Shown: piece by piece, positions 9,732 through 17,842 of the stretch
How positions within the stretch are numbered: the first letter of the stretch is position 1
How the letters are laid out: each line of letters begins with the position of its first letter
Origin: Cerioporus squamosus
Lineage: Eukaryota; Basidiomycota; Agaricomycetes; Polyporales; Polyporaceae
Assembly (NCBI GenBank): GCA_022592435.1
Contig: JABYQS010000270.1
Location: forward strand, 1-38,346
Reading direction: 5' to 3'
Length of the DNA stretch: 38,346 nt
Position numbers and translations under genes: made by a program
Notes under the pieces: model-generated
Seen by the model: the letters and a program-made list of their open reading frames with translations, nothing else
Told to the model about the DNA's origin: nothing
Database searches by the model: none

Positions 9732-10086
9732 CTCGTTTACTTCCCTCTTATCCTTCTCGGTATCAACAACTCAATCTATTGCCTTCTCTTCTGAAATCCG
9801 TCCGCACCTTCGTCCGGACTTCCGACCTCTGACCTCCGACCTCCGTCTTCCGACTCTGGTCATTCAGCTTCTGACTCTCTGGTTCCCTCTCTGCTTGACT
9901 TCCTCCATCGTTGCTTGCTCCGGTATAAACTCCGGAGTTCTGTTCCTTTGCAAATAGAAGACACCTTGCGTCTCCTCAGGGCGTTGGTCAATAACTTCGC
10001 CGAAGTCTTCACCTCCGCGCTGCCTTCGGACTTCGGACTTCGGACTTCCTTCCGGAGTTTGACTTGGCACGCACAGTCTTAACAGT

Positions 10087-10097
10087 ATATCAGAACT
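10087..10097 (+). promoter_or_regulatory. Self-priming primer-binding site (ATATCAGAACT)
   Basis: The site begins two bases after the 5' LTR and pairs perfectly over 11 bases with the predicted start of the element's own mRNA (9721-9731). A partial likeness to the initiator-tRNA site (TATCAGA) is shorter and lacks the TGG that pairs with the tRNA CCA end, so self-priming is preferred. Confidence 0.72.
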
Positions 10098-10113
10098 CCA
10101 CTGAGGATTCGCT

Positions 10114-11604
10114 ATGCACGACGAGGATTCCTCCTTCCTAGGATTCACCGCTCGTCGTGGAGGCGCGCTTTCGGCCCCTCCGGAGACTCCAACTCGTCGC
10201 GGAGTAGCTTCTTTCCAACTCGGAGACATTGCATCTTCGACTGAGTCTACCCGCGCCGCATCTCCGGAACAGCCTCCGGCCTCCATGGTATCTCCGTCCA
10301 ACCCTTTCGCTTCCTCCTCACGCCTCTACCGGACCCCGTCCCAAGGGTTGTCGGCCTCGACCTCCGGGCCTGCTCCGGCTCGGACACAGTCGACCTCGGT
10401 TACCGGACCTCCCCAACCCGCCGTCCGGACCACCGCTCAGTCAACTCAGACTGCAGCTCAGCCGCCTCAAGGCCCGTCTCAGGCCGCTACCCAGCACGGA
10501 ACCTCCGGTCCCACCCAGGCAAACTCCGGAGCCACAGCTCAGGCTCAGGCTCCGACTACACAGTCAGCCAGCCAAAGCCAAACAAACCCGGACTTAGCTG
10601 CCGCTCTAGTTATGCTCGCTCAAACCCTCCAGAACCCGGCTCCGGCTGGCTCCTCCGCCAAGTCGGCCTCCTATGAGCGTAACAACGTCCGGGATCCGGA
10701 TCCGTTCGACGGAGCGGACACCACCAAACTCCGTTCCTTCTTCGCCCAGTTAGAGCTCGTCTTCAAGGCTCGACCTCGGACATTCGACACGGACGAGAAG
10801 AAGGTCACCTACGCGATATCACACCTTAAAGGCATCGCTCTCGCATGGTTCGAACCCTTCCTTCTAGAATCTCCGACCGGCAACCCACCGGTGTTCATGT
10901 CGGACTACGAGGTCTTCCAAGACGAACTCCGGGCGAACTTCGGACCTTATGATGTCGTCGGCACCGCCGAACACGAGCTCGAGAACCTCTCTATGTCCGA
11001 TAACCAACGCGTAGCTCGATACATCACCCAGTTCAACCGACTCGCCACTCAAGTCGAGTGGGGCCCCGGAGCTCTTCGTTACCAGTTCTACAAGGGACTT
11101 CCGGCTCGTCTCAAAGACCGTATCTCCGAGATCGGCAAGCCGAAGGACCTGAACAAACTCCGAGAGCTCGCTCAGTCCATCGACGCTCGCTACTGGGAAC
11201 GCAAGACCGAGCAGAATCGCGAGACTCGGACTTCGTCCTCGAGCAACAAGATCTCCGGGTCGTCTAAGTCTCCGACATCATCATCTTCCTTTCCGACGTC
11301 TGGGCACTCCTCCTCGTCTTCGAAACCCTTCACTCCGAAGAACCCTCCGAAGCCCGGAACTCCGAAGACTCCGCCGAAGACTCCGAAGCCCTACGCCGAT
11401 AAGCTGGGCAAGGACGGCAAGTTAACTCAGGAAGAACGTCAGCGTCGCTTCGCCAACAATCTGTGCCTTTTCTGTGGTGGCGCCGGACATACCGCGGACG
11501 CCTGTCCCAAGAAGTCCGTCGCTGCTAAAGGCCGCGCTGCTCAGGTCGCGGAGGCTCCCGTTGCTCCGGAAAATCCTCCGGTCCCTGCGGAGCCAAAAAA
11601 CTAG
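10114..11604 (+). CDS. gag: Gag polyprotein (496 aa)
   Basis: Gag forms the virus-like particle and binds the genomic RNA. The first 180 or so residues are Pro/Ser/Gln/Thr-rich and low complexity. A Retrotrans_gag core follows (about 190-370, with LRSFFAQLELVF, GIALAWFEPF, and ARYITQFNRLA). After that come a Ser/Pro/Lys-rich linker and one zinc knuckle CX2CX4HX4C at residues 451-464 (CLFCGGAGHTADAC). The start ATG is the first after the primer-binding site. The frame ends in AAA AAC TAG, where the ribosome can slip into the pol frame. There are no internal stops, which fits a recently active copy. Confidence 0.95.
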   Translation: MHDEDSSFLGFTARRGGALSAPPETPTRRGVASFQLGDIASSTESTRAASPEQPPASMVSPSNPFASSSRLYRTPSQGLSASTSGPAPARTQSTSVTGPPQPAVRTTAQSTQTAAQPPQGPSQAATQHGTSGPTQANSGATAQAQAPTTQSASQSQTNPDLAAALVMLAQTLQNPAPAGSSAKSASYERNNVRDPDPFDGADTTKLRSFFAQLELVFKARPRTFDTDEKKVTYAISHLKGIALAWFEPFLLESPTGNPPVFMSDYEVFQDELRANFGPYDVVGTAEHELENLSMSDNQRVARYITQFNRLATQVEWGPGALRYQFYKGLPARLKDRISEIGKPKDLNKLRELAQSIDARYWERKTEQNRETRTSSSSNKISGSSKSPTSSSSFPTSGHSSSSSKPFTPKNPPKPGTPKTPPKTPKPYADKLGKDGKLTQEERQRRFANNLCLFCGGAGHTADACPKKSVAAKGRAAQVAEAPVAPENPPVPAEPKN

Positions 11605-11642
11605 GCTGCGATCCTCCGCAATCCGCGTGCGGTGTAGATCGC
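11595..11642 (+). promoter_or_regulatory. -1 programmed frameshift site: A AAA AAC heptamer, spacer and hairpin
   Basis: The heptamer at 11595-11601 is aligned with the gag frame as A AAA AAC and is followed directly by the gag stop TAG. Pol is in the -1 frame and is open from 11529 through the site. A 6-base spacer leads to a predicted two-part hairpin: GCGATC (11608-11613) with GATCGC (11637-11642), and inside it CCGCA (11616-11620) with TGCGG (11628-11632) around a 7-base loop. Heptamer, spacing and structure match well-known retroviral -1 frameshift signals. Confidence 0.82.
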
Positions 11643-14600
11643 GTTGACTTGACCCACGCGGAACCGCAACTCCGTCTCAACGCTTCCGCTCTTTCCGATC
11701 CGTCCTCTCTGCTTCTCCAACTCTACTCCGAAAATCTACAAACTCCGTTCACTGCCCTCGTCGACTCCGGCTCGTCGCATTGCTTCCTCGACTCGGACTT
11801 CGTCGATCAGCATGAACTCCAGACTACGTTCATTCCTCCGATTCGCCTCTCGCTCTTCGACGGTTCTTCAAACACGTCTATTACTCGGAAAACCATAATG
11901 CCTGTCCACTTTCCCTCTGGGGAAGTTCTGAACCTCGACTTCTATGTCACTCCGCTCGACAAATCCGTCTCCGCTGTTCTCGGATACAGCTGGCTCTCCG
12001 CTTACAATCCCTTGATTGACTGGAAGAAGCACAGCATCCATTTCCGGACTACGCCCTTGGATCGTCCCGTATCTCCGACGTCACCTCCGCCGAGTTCGGA
12101 GAACCCTTCGGACTTCGATCCGTCGACTCCTTCTCCTCCGGCACCCTCTGTCTCCCTGATCGGAGCAGCCGCGTTCGCGCGTGCCTGTAAGCTCCAGGGC
12201 TCCGAGAGTTTCACTCTCAATCTCTCTGCAAAGTCCGCCTCTGTCGCTACCGCTCGGAGTTCGTCCGTTTCCGATGTTCCTCCGGACCTCCCTGGAGTCC
12301 CCGAAGAGTATCACGAATTTGCGGACGTCTTCAGCAAGACTCGAGCGGACACCCTTCCGGAACACCGTCCCTACGACCTCAAAATCGATCTAGAAGACGG
12401 AGCCGTTCCACCCCTCGGACCTATCTACTCCCTCTCGAAGCTCGAGCTCGACACTCTCCGAGAGTACATCGAAGAGAATCTCCGCTCAGGTTTCATCCGC
12501 CCTTCCAACTCTCCGTGTGGAGCTCCGGTCCTATTCGTCAAGAAGAAGGACGGCTCACTCCGCTTGTGCGTTGACTACCGCGGGTTGAACAAGATCACTC
12601 GGAAGGACCGTTATCCCCTTCCCCTCGTCTCGGACCTCCTCGACGCTCCGCGGAAGGCTCGGATCTACACCAAGATCGACCTCCGACATGCCTACAACCT
12701 AGTCCGAATAGCCCCCGGAGATGAATGGAAGACGGCTTTCCGAACGCGCTACGGATCGTTCGAATGGCGCGTCATGCCTTTCGGACTTTCTAACGCTCCG
12801 GCCGCTTTTCAACGTTTCGTCAACGAAATCTTCGCGGACTTGCTAGATGTTTGCGTCGTCGTGTATCTAGACGACATCCTCATCTACTCCGACAACCCCG
12901 CCGATCACCGGAAGCACGTCAAAGAAGTCCTACGACGTCTCCGGAAGCACAAGCTCTATGCTCGCGCCGACAAGTGCGAGTTCCACTCGGACTCCGTCGA
13001 GTACCTCGGCTACATCCTCTCCGCCGAAGGACTCACGATGTCGGACTCCAAGGTCAAGACGATACTCGAGTGGCCGGAACCCCGGAAAGTCCGAGACATA
13101 CAGTCCTTCCTCGGATTCGCCAACTTCTACCGGCGTTTCATCCCTCGCTACTCCGAGATCGTCCTTCCCCTCACCCGTCTCACCCGCAAGAATGTTCCTT
13201 GGAACTTCTCCGATGAATGCCGCGACGCCTTTAACTCTCTCAAAAAGGCGTTCACCACAGCTCCGGTTCTTCACCATTGGGAACCCGATCGGCAAATCAC
13301 CGTCGAGACGGATGCCTCGGACTACGCTATCGCCGGAATTCTGTCCATCACCACGGACTCCGGTGAACTCCATCCCATCGCTTTCCACTCCCGTACCCTC
13401 TCCGGTGCGGAGTTGAACTACGACACTCACGACAAGGAACTCTTGGCCATCTTCGAAGCATTCAAGACTTGGCGGCACTACCTCGAGGGCTCCGGAACTC
13501 CGATCGACGTCGTCACGGATCACAAGAACCTCGAGTACTTCTCCACCACAAAACTCCTCACCCGCCGCCAAGCCCGCTGGTCCGAGTACCTGTCGCAGTT
13601 CAACATGGTTATCCGATTCCGACCCGGAAAACTCGGAGCAAAACCCGACGCACTCACTCGCCGTTGGGACGTCTACCCAAAGGAGGGGGACAGTGACTAC
13701 TCCGTCGTCAACCCACACAACTTCCGACCAGTCTTCACCCAGGAACAGCTCGCTTCCTCCCTCCGGGCGACAATCCTCCACGCTCCGGTCCTCCGTGCGG
13801 TGTTCATCCTCGACGATACCCAACTCCGCGCGGACATCCGCTCCGCTCAAGCCTCCGAGAACCCTTCCCCGGAGCTCGCCGCAGGTCTCTCGCATGCCTC
13901 GGAAGTCGACCACCCCCGCTGGTCCTTCAATGACGATGGTTTCCTATGTCTCAGCAATCGCATCTACGTCCCGGACTCCGGAGACCTCCGACTCCGAGTC
14001 CTCCGGTCCCGTCACGATCACCCAACCGCGGGCCACTGGGGACAGAACAAGACTCAGGACCTCGTCCTCCGGGACTACAACTGGCCCGGACTCCGCAACT
14101 TCATCCGAGACTACTGCAAAACCTGTACTACATGCGCGAGATCCAAGGTCCCCCGTCATCTGCCCTACGGAACATTGAAGCAACTCCCCATCCCCGCACG
14201 GCCCTGGAACTCCATTTCCATGGACCTCATTGAACAGCTCCCGGACTCCGATGGCTACACCGCGATACTTGTCATTGTTGACCGGTTGACCAAGCAGTCG
14301 ATCTTCATTCCGACTCACAATACGCTCAACGCCCAGGAGCTCGCCGAACTCTTCGTCCTTCATGTGTTCTCCAAGCACGGAGTTCCGTCCCACGTCACTT
14401 CCGATCGGGGCTCGGAGTTCGTGTCCCACTTCTTCCGTTCCCTCGGTAAAGCTCTCGACATGAAGCTTCACTTCACCTCCGGTTATCACCCTGAAGGCGA
14501 CGGACAAACGGAACGCGTTAACCAGACCCTAGAGCAGTACCTCCGCATCTATTGCAACTATCAACAGGACAACTGGTCCAAACTCTTGCCCCTTGCGGAG

Positions 14601-15749
14601 TTTGCGTACAACAACGCTCCGAACGCCACTACCGGACTCTCTCCCTTCTTCGCCAACAAGGGCTACCATCCCGGACTTGCAGTCCACCCGGAACGTGATC
14701 TCACCTCCGCTCGTGCCCGCGAGTTCGCCATCGATCTCGACGAACTCCACTCCGAACTCCGGAATCGCATCGCCGAAGCCCAGGCTCGCTATCAAGTTCA
14801 GGCCGACAAGCACCGACTTCCAGCACCGGACTTCCGGATCGGAGATTACGCATATGTCCGAGCGCAGTTCATCCGTTCTACTCGCCCTACGAAGAAACTC
14901 TCCGAGAAGTTCCTAGGCCCCTACGAGATCATCGCTCAGCCCGGAACTCACTCCTTCACCCTCCGCTTACCCGACTCTATGCGGGCCATTCACCCCGTCT
15001 TCCATGTCTCTCAGCTGGAACCCGCAACTCCGAACACTATTCCCGGGCGCGTCCAAACTCCGCCCCCACCAGTCGAAGTCGACGGAGAACCCGAGTATGA
15101 GATCTCCGAAATCCTCGACTCCAAGATCGACCGTCGGCGCCGGTCCTGTCAACTTCTGTACCTAGTCCGTTGGGCCTCATCTCCGGCCTCTCCCTGCGCC
15201 TCCCCGGACTCCTCATTTCCGGACTCCGAGTCCGACTCCGTCTCCTCCGCCTCCGGCTCGTACGACGGGTCTTCCTCCTCCGTCGTCGACCGGACTATCC
15301 CACTCGGCCCCGCGGGGAGCCCCCGGAAGTACGGGGCCAGGTACCCGTCGAGGGCCTCGACCTGCTCCCGCGCGTGCGAGAACCTCGCCATCTCCTTGCG
15401 GAGACTCCGCATCTCCGAGCGGGTGTTCCACATCTCCTGGAGGAGACGTCCGAACAAGTCCCTCGTGTCGAGGGAATCGACGGAGCTGTCTCCCCCCTTC
15501 GGACCCCGGAGAGTCCGGCCGGACTCCGCCTTCTTCTCCGGCTCCGGCTCCGGCTCCGGCTCCTCCCTCGCCCTGCCCTTGCCCTTGTCCTTGGAGGGCC
15601 CGGCCACCGGCTGCTCCTGCGTCTTCTTCGGCTTTTTCGGAGGCGGAGCCACCTCCTCGACCTCGCTGTCCGCCGTCCCCTTCGATGGCCGCTTCCGCTT
15701 CTTGACCATCTCCGGCGGCGTACCCCCGACGCACTTCCCCTTCCGCTGA
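11601..15749 (+). CDS. pol: Pol polyprotein: protease, reverse transcriptase, RNase H, integrase (by -1 frameshift)
   Basis: Residues below are counted from codon 11649, the first TTG; the frame continues upstream to 11529 and has no ATG at its head. Aspartic protease carries DSGS at 39-42. RT includes DYRGLNKITRKDRYPLP and YLDD at 406-409. RNase H begins ETDASD (Asp 555) with HDKELLAI and TDHKNLEYF. Integrase has the HHCC zinc region from His 789, then catalytic D859, D919 and E955 with 35 residues between the last two. The GPY motif (LGPYE) lies near 1090. A chromodomain starts (YEISEILDSK, LLYLVRW) but stops at Trp 1175 (15171-15173). The remaining 190 residues to 15749 are a Ser-rich readthrough opposite the antisense gene and are probably not functional. 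Confidence 0.95.
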   Translation, partial: LGCDPPQSACGVDRVDLTHAEPQLRLNASALSDPSSLLLQLYSENLQTPFTALVDSGSSHCFLDSDFVDQHELQTTFIPPIRLSLFDGSSNTSITRKTIMPVHFPSGEVLNLDFYVTPLDKSVSAVLGYSWLSAYNPLIDWKKHSIHFRTTPLDRPVSPTSPPPSSENPSDFDPSTPSPPAPSVSLIGAAAFARACKLQGSESFTLNLSAKSASVATARSSSVSDVPPDLPGVPEEYHEFADVFSKTRADTLPEHRPYDLKIDLEDGAVPPLGPIYSLSKLELDTLREYIEENLRSGFIRPSNSPCGAPVLFVKKKDGSLRLCVDYRGLNKITRKDRYPLPLVSDLLDAPRKARIYTKIDLRHAYNLVRIAPGDEWKTAFRTRYGSFEWRVMPFGLSNAPAAFQRFVNEIFADLLDVCVVVYLDDILIYSDNPADHRKHVKEVLRRLRKHKLYARADKCEFHSDSVEYLGYILSAEGLTMSDSKVKTILEWPEPRKVRDIQSFLGFANFYRRFIPRYSEIVLPLTRLTRKNVPWNFSDECRDAFNSLKKAFTTAPVLHHWEPDRQITVETDASDYAIAGILSITTDSGELHPIAFHSRTLSGAELNYDTHDKELLAIFEAFKTWRHYLEGSGTPIDVVTDHKNLEYFSTTKLLTRRQARWSEYLSQFNMVIRFRPGKLGAKPDALTRRWDVYPKEGDSDYSVVNPHNFRPVFTQEQLASSLRATILHAPVLRAVFILDDTQLRADIRSAQASENPSPELAAGLSHASEVDHPRWSFNDDGFLCLSNRIYVPDSGDLRLRVLRSRHDHPTAGHWGQNKTQDLVLRDYNWPGLRNFIRDYCKTCTTCARSKVPRHLPYGTLKQLPIPARPWNSISMDLIEQLPDSDGYTAILVIVDRLTKQSIFIPTHNTLNAQELAELFVLHVFSKHGVPSHVTSDRGSEFVSHFFRSLGKALDMKLHFTSGYHPEGDGQTERVNQTLEQYLRIYCNYQQDNWSKLLPLAEFAYNNAPNATTGLSPFFANKGYHPGLAVHPERDLTSARAREFAIDLDELHSELRNRIAEAQARYQVQADKHRLPAPDFRIGDYAYVRAQFIRSTRPTKKLSEKFLGPYEIIAQPGTHSFTLRLPDSMRAIHPVFHVSQLEPATPNTIPGRVQTPPPPVEVDGEPEYEISEILDSKIDRRRRSCQLLYLVRWASSPASPCASPDSSFPDSESDSVSSASGSYDGSSSSVVDRTIPLGPAGSPRKYGARYPSRASTCSRACENLAISLRRLRISERVFHISWRRRPNKSLVSRESTELSPPFGPRRVRPDSAFFSGSGSGSGSSLALPLPLSLEGPATGCSCVFFGFFGGGATSSTSLSAVPFDGRFRFLTISGGVPPTHFPFR

Positions 15750-16108
15750 ACACACGCCACACAGCTCGCCACTCGCGAGCTGTCCGTGTACCACCTGCAG
15801 GGCGCAGACTTCTTCCGGCAGGTGTCACAAGGGACCCTGCAGACGGTTAGCCAGACCTCAGACTCCGGAACCCAAACTACTCACTTGGCGTCGGCCTTGG
15901 GCCGCTTGTCGTCCGCTCGCTGCTTCCGCTCCTCCTCCGCCTTCTCCGCCGCGGCCAACTCCGCCTTCTCCGCCGCGGCCAACTCCGCCTTCTCCACCGC
16001 GGCCAGCTCCGCCAACTCCTCGTCCGCCTTCCTCTTCCGTTCCTCCGCCTCCTTGCGTCTCCGCGCAAGGTCCGTCGATGCGGGCTGGGGGTTCGTTTGC
16101 TTTGCCAT
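15149..16108 (-). CDS. Spliced antisense gene inside the retrotransposon: paired CX2CX6C protein (303 aa)
   Basis: Exon 1 is 16108-15885, the intron 15884-15837 (48 nt, GTGAGT, branch GCTAAC, CTGCAG) and exon 2 15836-15149. Splicing restores one frame of 304 codons, and the ATG lies in an ideal context (ACCACCATGG). The N-terminus is a charged helix with 8-residue repeats (EKAELAAA). Two zinc-type clusters follow, C78-C81-C88 and C100-C103-C110 (CDTCRKKSAPC and CVACVQRKGKC). A basic stretch (VKKRKRPSK) may be a nuclear signal. The tail holds EPEPEPE and other acidic runs. From memory, similar Cys-rich antisense genes occur in other basidiomycete Gypsy elements; I could not check this. The last codons overlap the pol chromodomain end tail to tail. 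Confidence 0.85.
15941..16012 (-). repeat. Three 24-bp direct repeats in antisense exon 1
   Basis: Copies at 15941-15964, 15965-15988 and 15989-16012 encode successive 8-residue blocks of the EKAELAAA type, extending the charged helix. The first two copies are identical and the third differs at two bases. Confidence 0.9.
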
Positions 16109-16166
16109 GGTGGTGGTGGTGGTATGAAGAAGAAAAGTTTGAAGTCCCCAACACCGACGACCGGTC

Positions 16167-16173
16167 TTATATA
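16167..16173 (-). promoter_or_regulatory. TATA box of the antisense gene (TATATAA on minus strand)
   Basis: TATATAA lies about 60 bases upstream of the antisense ATG at 16108, leaving room for a start site near 16140 and a short leader. It sits outside the 3' LTR, so the antisense gene appears to have its own internal promoter. Confidence 0.6.
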
Positions 16174-16290
16174 GGCTGGACTCCGACCCCCGATCTCCGA
16201 TCACCGATTCCGTGAAGAACTCCTTCTCCGATCACTCAGTCCACGTCATCCTGAAACACTTCCAATTTGGTCCTCGAGGGCTCGGACCCA

Positions 16291-16302
16291 GTGGGGGGGC
16301 AC
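16291..16302 (+). promoter_or_regulatory. Polypurine tract region (GTGGGGGGGCAC)
   Basis: A run of seven G bases (16293-16299) ends three bases before the 3' LTR. This is where plus-strand DNA synthesis is primed in LTR retrotransposons. The short CAC between the run and the LTR is unusual but tolerable. Confidence 0.75.
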
Positions 16303-17024
16303 TGTTACATCCCATGCTCCAAGACACCCAACTCCGGACTCAACTCCGACCGGACTCCGGTTCGTCCGTTGACTCATACTTACTTCCTCATCCTTTCGTT
16401 GTGACTCATCCTTACTACGATACTTACCCCTTATTATCCGCTCCCCTCGGACTCCGATCACCTCCGCAGTCCCGATAGTATTACCCGTTTGTATCCGCAC
16501 TTGTATCCACTTGTATCCGCACTTGCCTCCATTTCCTATTGGCTACTTACTTGCTTCCGCCTTGGCACCGGACTCCGACTCCTGTCTCTACTTTTAGCTT
16601 ACCCCTTTCGGACCTCCGGACTTTAGTATTTAAGTCTGCTTGTATTCTCCCTCAGACCTCAGTTCTGATATCTCGTTTACTTCCCTCTTATCCTTCTCGG
16701 TATCAACAACTCAATCTATTGCCTTCTCTTCTGAAATCCGTCCGCACCTTCGTCCGGACTTCCGACCTCTGACCTCCGACCTCCGTCTTCCGACTCTGGT
16801 CATTCAGCTTCTGACTCTCTGGTTCCCTCTCTGCTTGACTTCCTCCATCGTTGCTTGCTCCGGTATAAACTCCGGAGTTCTGTTCCTTTGCAAATAGAAG
16901 ACACCTTGCGTCTCCTCAGGGCGTTGGTCAATAACTTCGCCGAAGTCTTCACCTCCGCGCTGCCTTCGGACTTCGGACTTCGGACTTCCTTCCGGAGTTT
17001 GACTTGGCACGCACAGTCTTAACA
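16303..17024 (+). repeat. 3' LTR (722 bp)
   Basis: It has the same length and termini as the 5' LTR, with A at 16314 and C at 16653 as the only differences seen. It carries the same TATA box (16627) and start sequence (16661-16671). Confidence 0.97.
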
Positions 17025-17029
17025 ATGAG
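17025..17029. repeat. Target-site duplication, right copy (ATGAG)
   Basis: It matches 9358-9362 and the single copy at the empty site 31189-31193 of unit 2. Confidence 0.97.
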
Positions 17030-17137
17030 CTTCTCTAATCTAAAGACTGAATGAATCTCAATGTGTGCAAGGTAAAGCACAAAGACCTCTCCAGGTTGCA
17101 CTGAGACAGACAGTTTCCCATACCTGCCCCGCCGCAC
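17030..17137 (-). pseudogene. Gene K copy 1, 5' part, disrupted by retrotransposon
   Basis: This is the upstream half of the minus-strand frame that the retrotransposon split, reading YGKLSVSVQPGEVFVLYLAH. In unit 2 it continues directly into the other half (30963-31301). In unit 1 the frame now runs a short way into the 3' LTR and would end there. Confidence 0.5.
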
Positions 17138-17386
17138 GGCACCCGAGCGAAGAGAACAGCGCTGAGAAAGGTTAGTAGGCTATCTGAGATCTGTAAAATT
17201 GAAGCAGCATGTCCGATCAATGGACTGTCTAGACTTGCACGGCAGACACTCCGGCATGTCCCTCGCCAGTAGCATAACATCGGACTCTGCACCTGAAGAA
17301 ATCATATATTCAATGCGGGCATACTCCGATGGCGCGATGTCACGCCGGAGGATCTGCACAATGCAGAGCTCGACCACCGAAGTGTT

Positions 17387-17842
17387 TTGCCGAGCACTCC
17401 GGTTCCTCCGCGGCCACAGGGCAGGTTCACTTTGCACACCAACGCGCAGTGGGTCGTCGGCACACTCACGATGCATGTCACCACTCCCGCCGTGATACGC
17501 TGCGAGACACCGCTGCCCGACGGTCGGACGGACAACGACTCCGTGCGACCGAAGAAGCGTCGCCGTCACAAGAAGCTCGTTGACGATAGCACGGTCTCTG
17601 GACCCTCTGCGAAGCGTCACCACCGTGACAGGCCTTCCACGGACAAGCCGTCCACGCTGCATCTCCGGCTGGGGCAACGCTCGGACAACAACACGGTCCG
17701 AGTCCGTCGCTTCCGCAACGTGAAGAATGGGGTGAAGACGCCGCAAAGGATCCACGACGACGACTCCGCCCCAGGTGGATACATCGTCCTGCCGAAGGAG
17801 CTCGGGCAGGCGTTGGAGGAGGGCAGAGCAGTGCTGGAATGA
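17387..17842 (+). pseudogene. Gene E copy 1: basic, NLS-like protein (probably broken upstream)
   Basis: A frame of about 150 residues includes a strongly basic cluster (RPKKRRRHKK) that looks like a nuclear localisation signal, and ends GGYIVLPKELGQALEEGR before TGA at 17840. In unit 2 the frame starts at an ATG (31506) and is open upstream. Here that ATG is ACG and a CGA upstream is TGA, so this copy may have lost its start. The other strand is also open, and the reading direction is chosen from the NLS-like sequence and context only. No family is recognised. Confidence 0.35.

Larger units (their letters stand above)
9363..10084 (+). repeat. 5' LTR (722 bp)
   Basis: It starts TGTTACAT and ends GTCTTAACA. 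It is identical to the 3' LTR except G/A at 9374 and T/C at 9713. The predicted U3 is 9363-9720 and R-U5 is 9721-10084, taking the TATA box and the self-priming complementarity as guides. A heptamer CGGACTT is repeated three times near the right end (10026-10047). Confidence 0.97.
9363..17024 (+). mobile_element. Full-length Ty3/Gypsy LTR retrotransposon, chromovirus-like, 7662 bp
   Basis: The element has 722-bp LTRs beginning TGTTACATCCC and ending TTAACA, a 5-bp target duplication, a self-complementary primer-binding site, gag, pol in the order protease, RT, RNase H, integrase, a GPY-type integrase tail, a G-rich polypurine tract and a spliced antisense gene. The domain order and the chromodomain remnant place it among fungal chromoviruses. 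The LTRs differ at two of 722 positions (9374 versus 16314, and 9713 versus 16653), and gag and pol carry no internal stop, so insertion was recent. It post-dates the unit duplication or entered one unit only, because unit 2 keeps the empty site. Its base usage, full of TCCG and CGGA, differs from the flanks. Confidence 0.98.

Noticed and set aside
10085..10100. Primer-binding site for initiator tRNA-Met (TATCAGA core)
   Set aside because: Only seven contiguous bases match the usual site and the initial TGG is missing. The 11-base self-complementarity explains the same bases better.
12930..13913. A 327-codon minus-strand frame opposite the reverse transcriptase and RNase H
   Set aside because: It mirrors the codon bias of pol. 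It has no motif, no promoter and no splice signals, in contrast to the real antisense gene at 15149-16108.
15174..15749. The last 190 codons of the pol frame as a new C-terminal domain
   Set aside because: They lie exactly opposite antisense exon 2 and consist of Ser/Pro/Arg runs that mirror its acidic and basic stretches. More likely passive readthrough.
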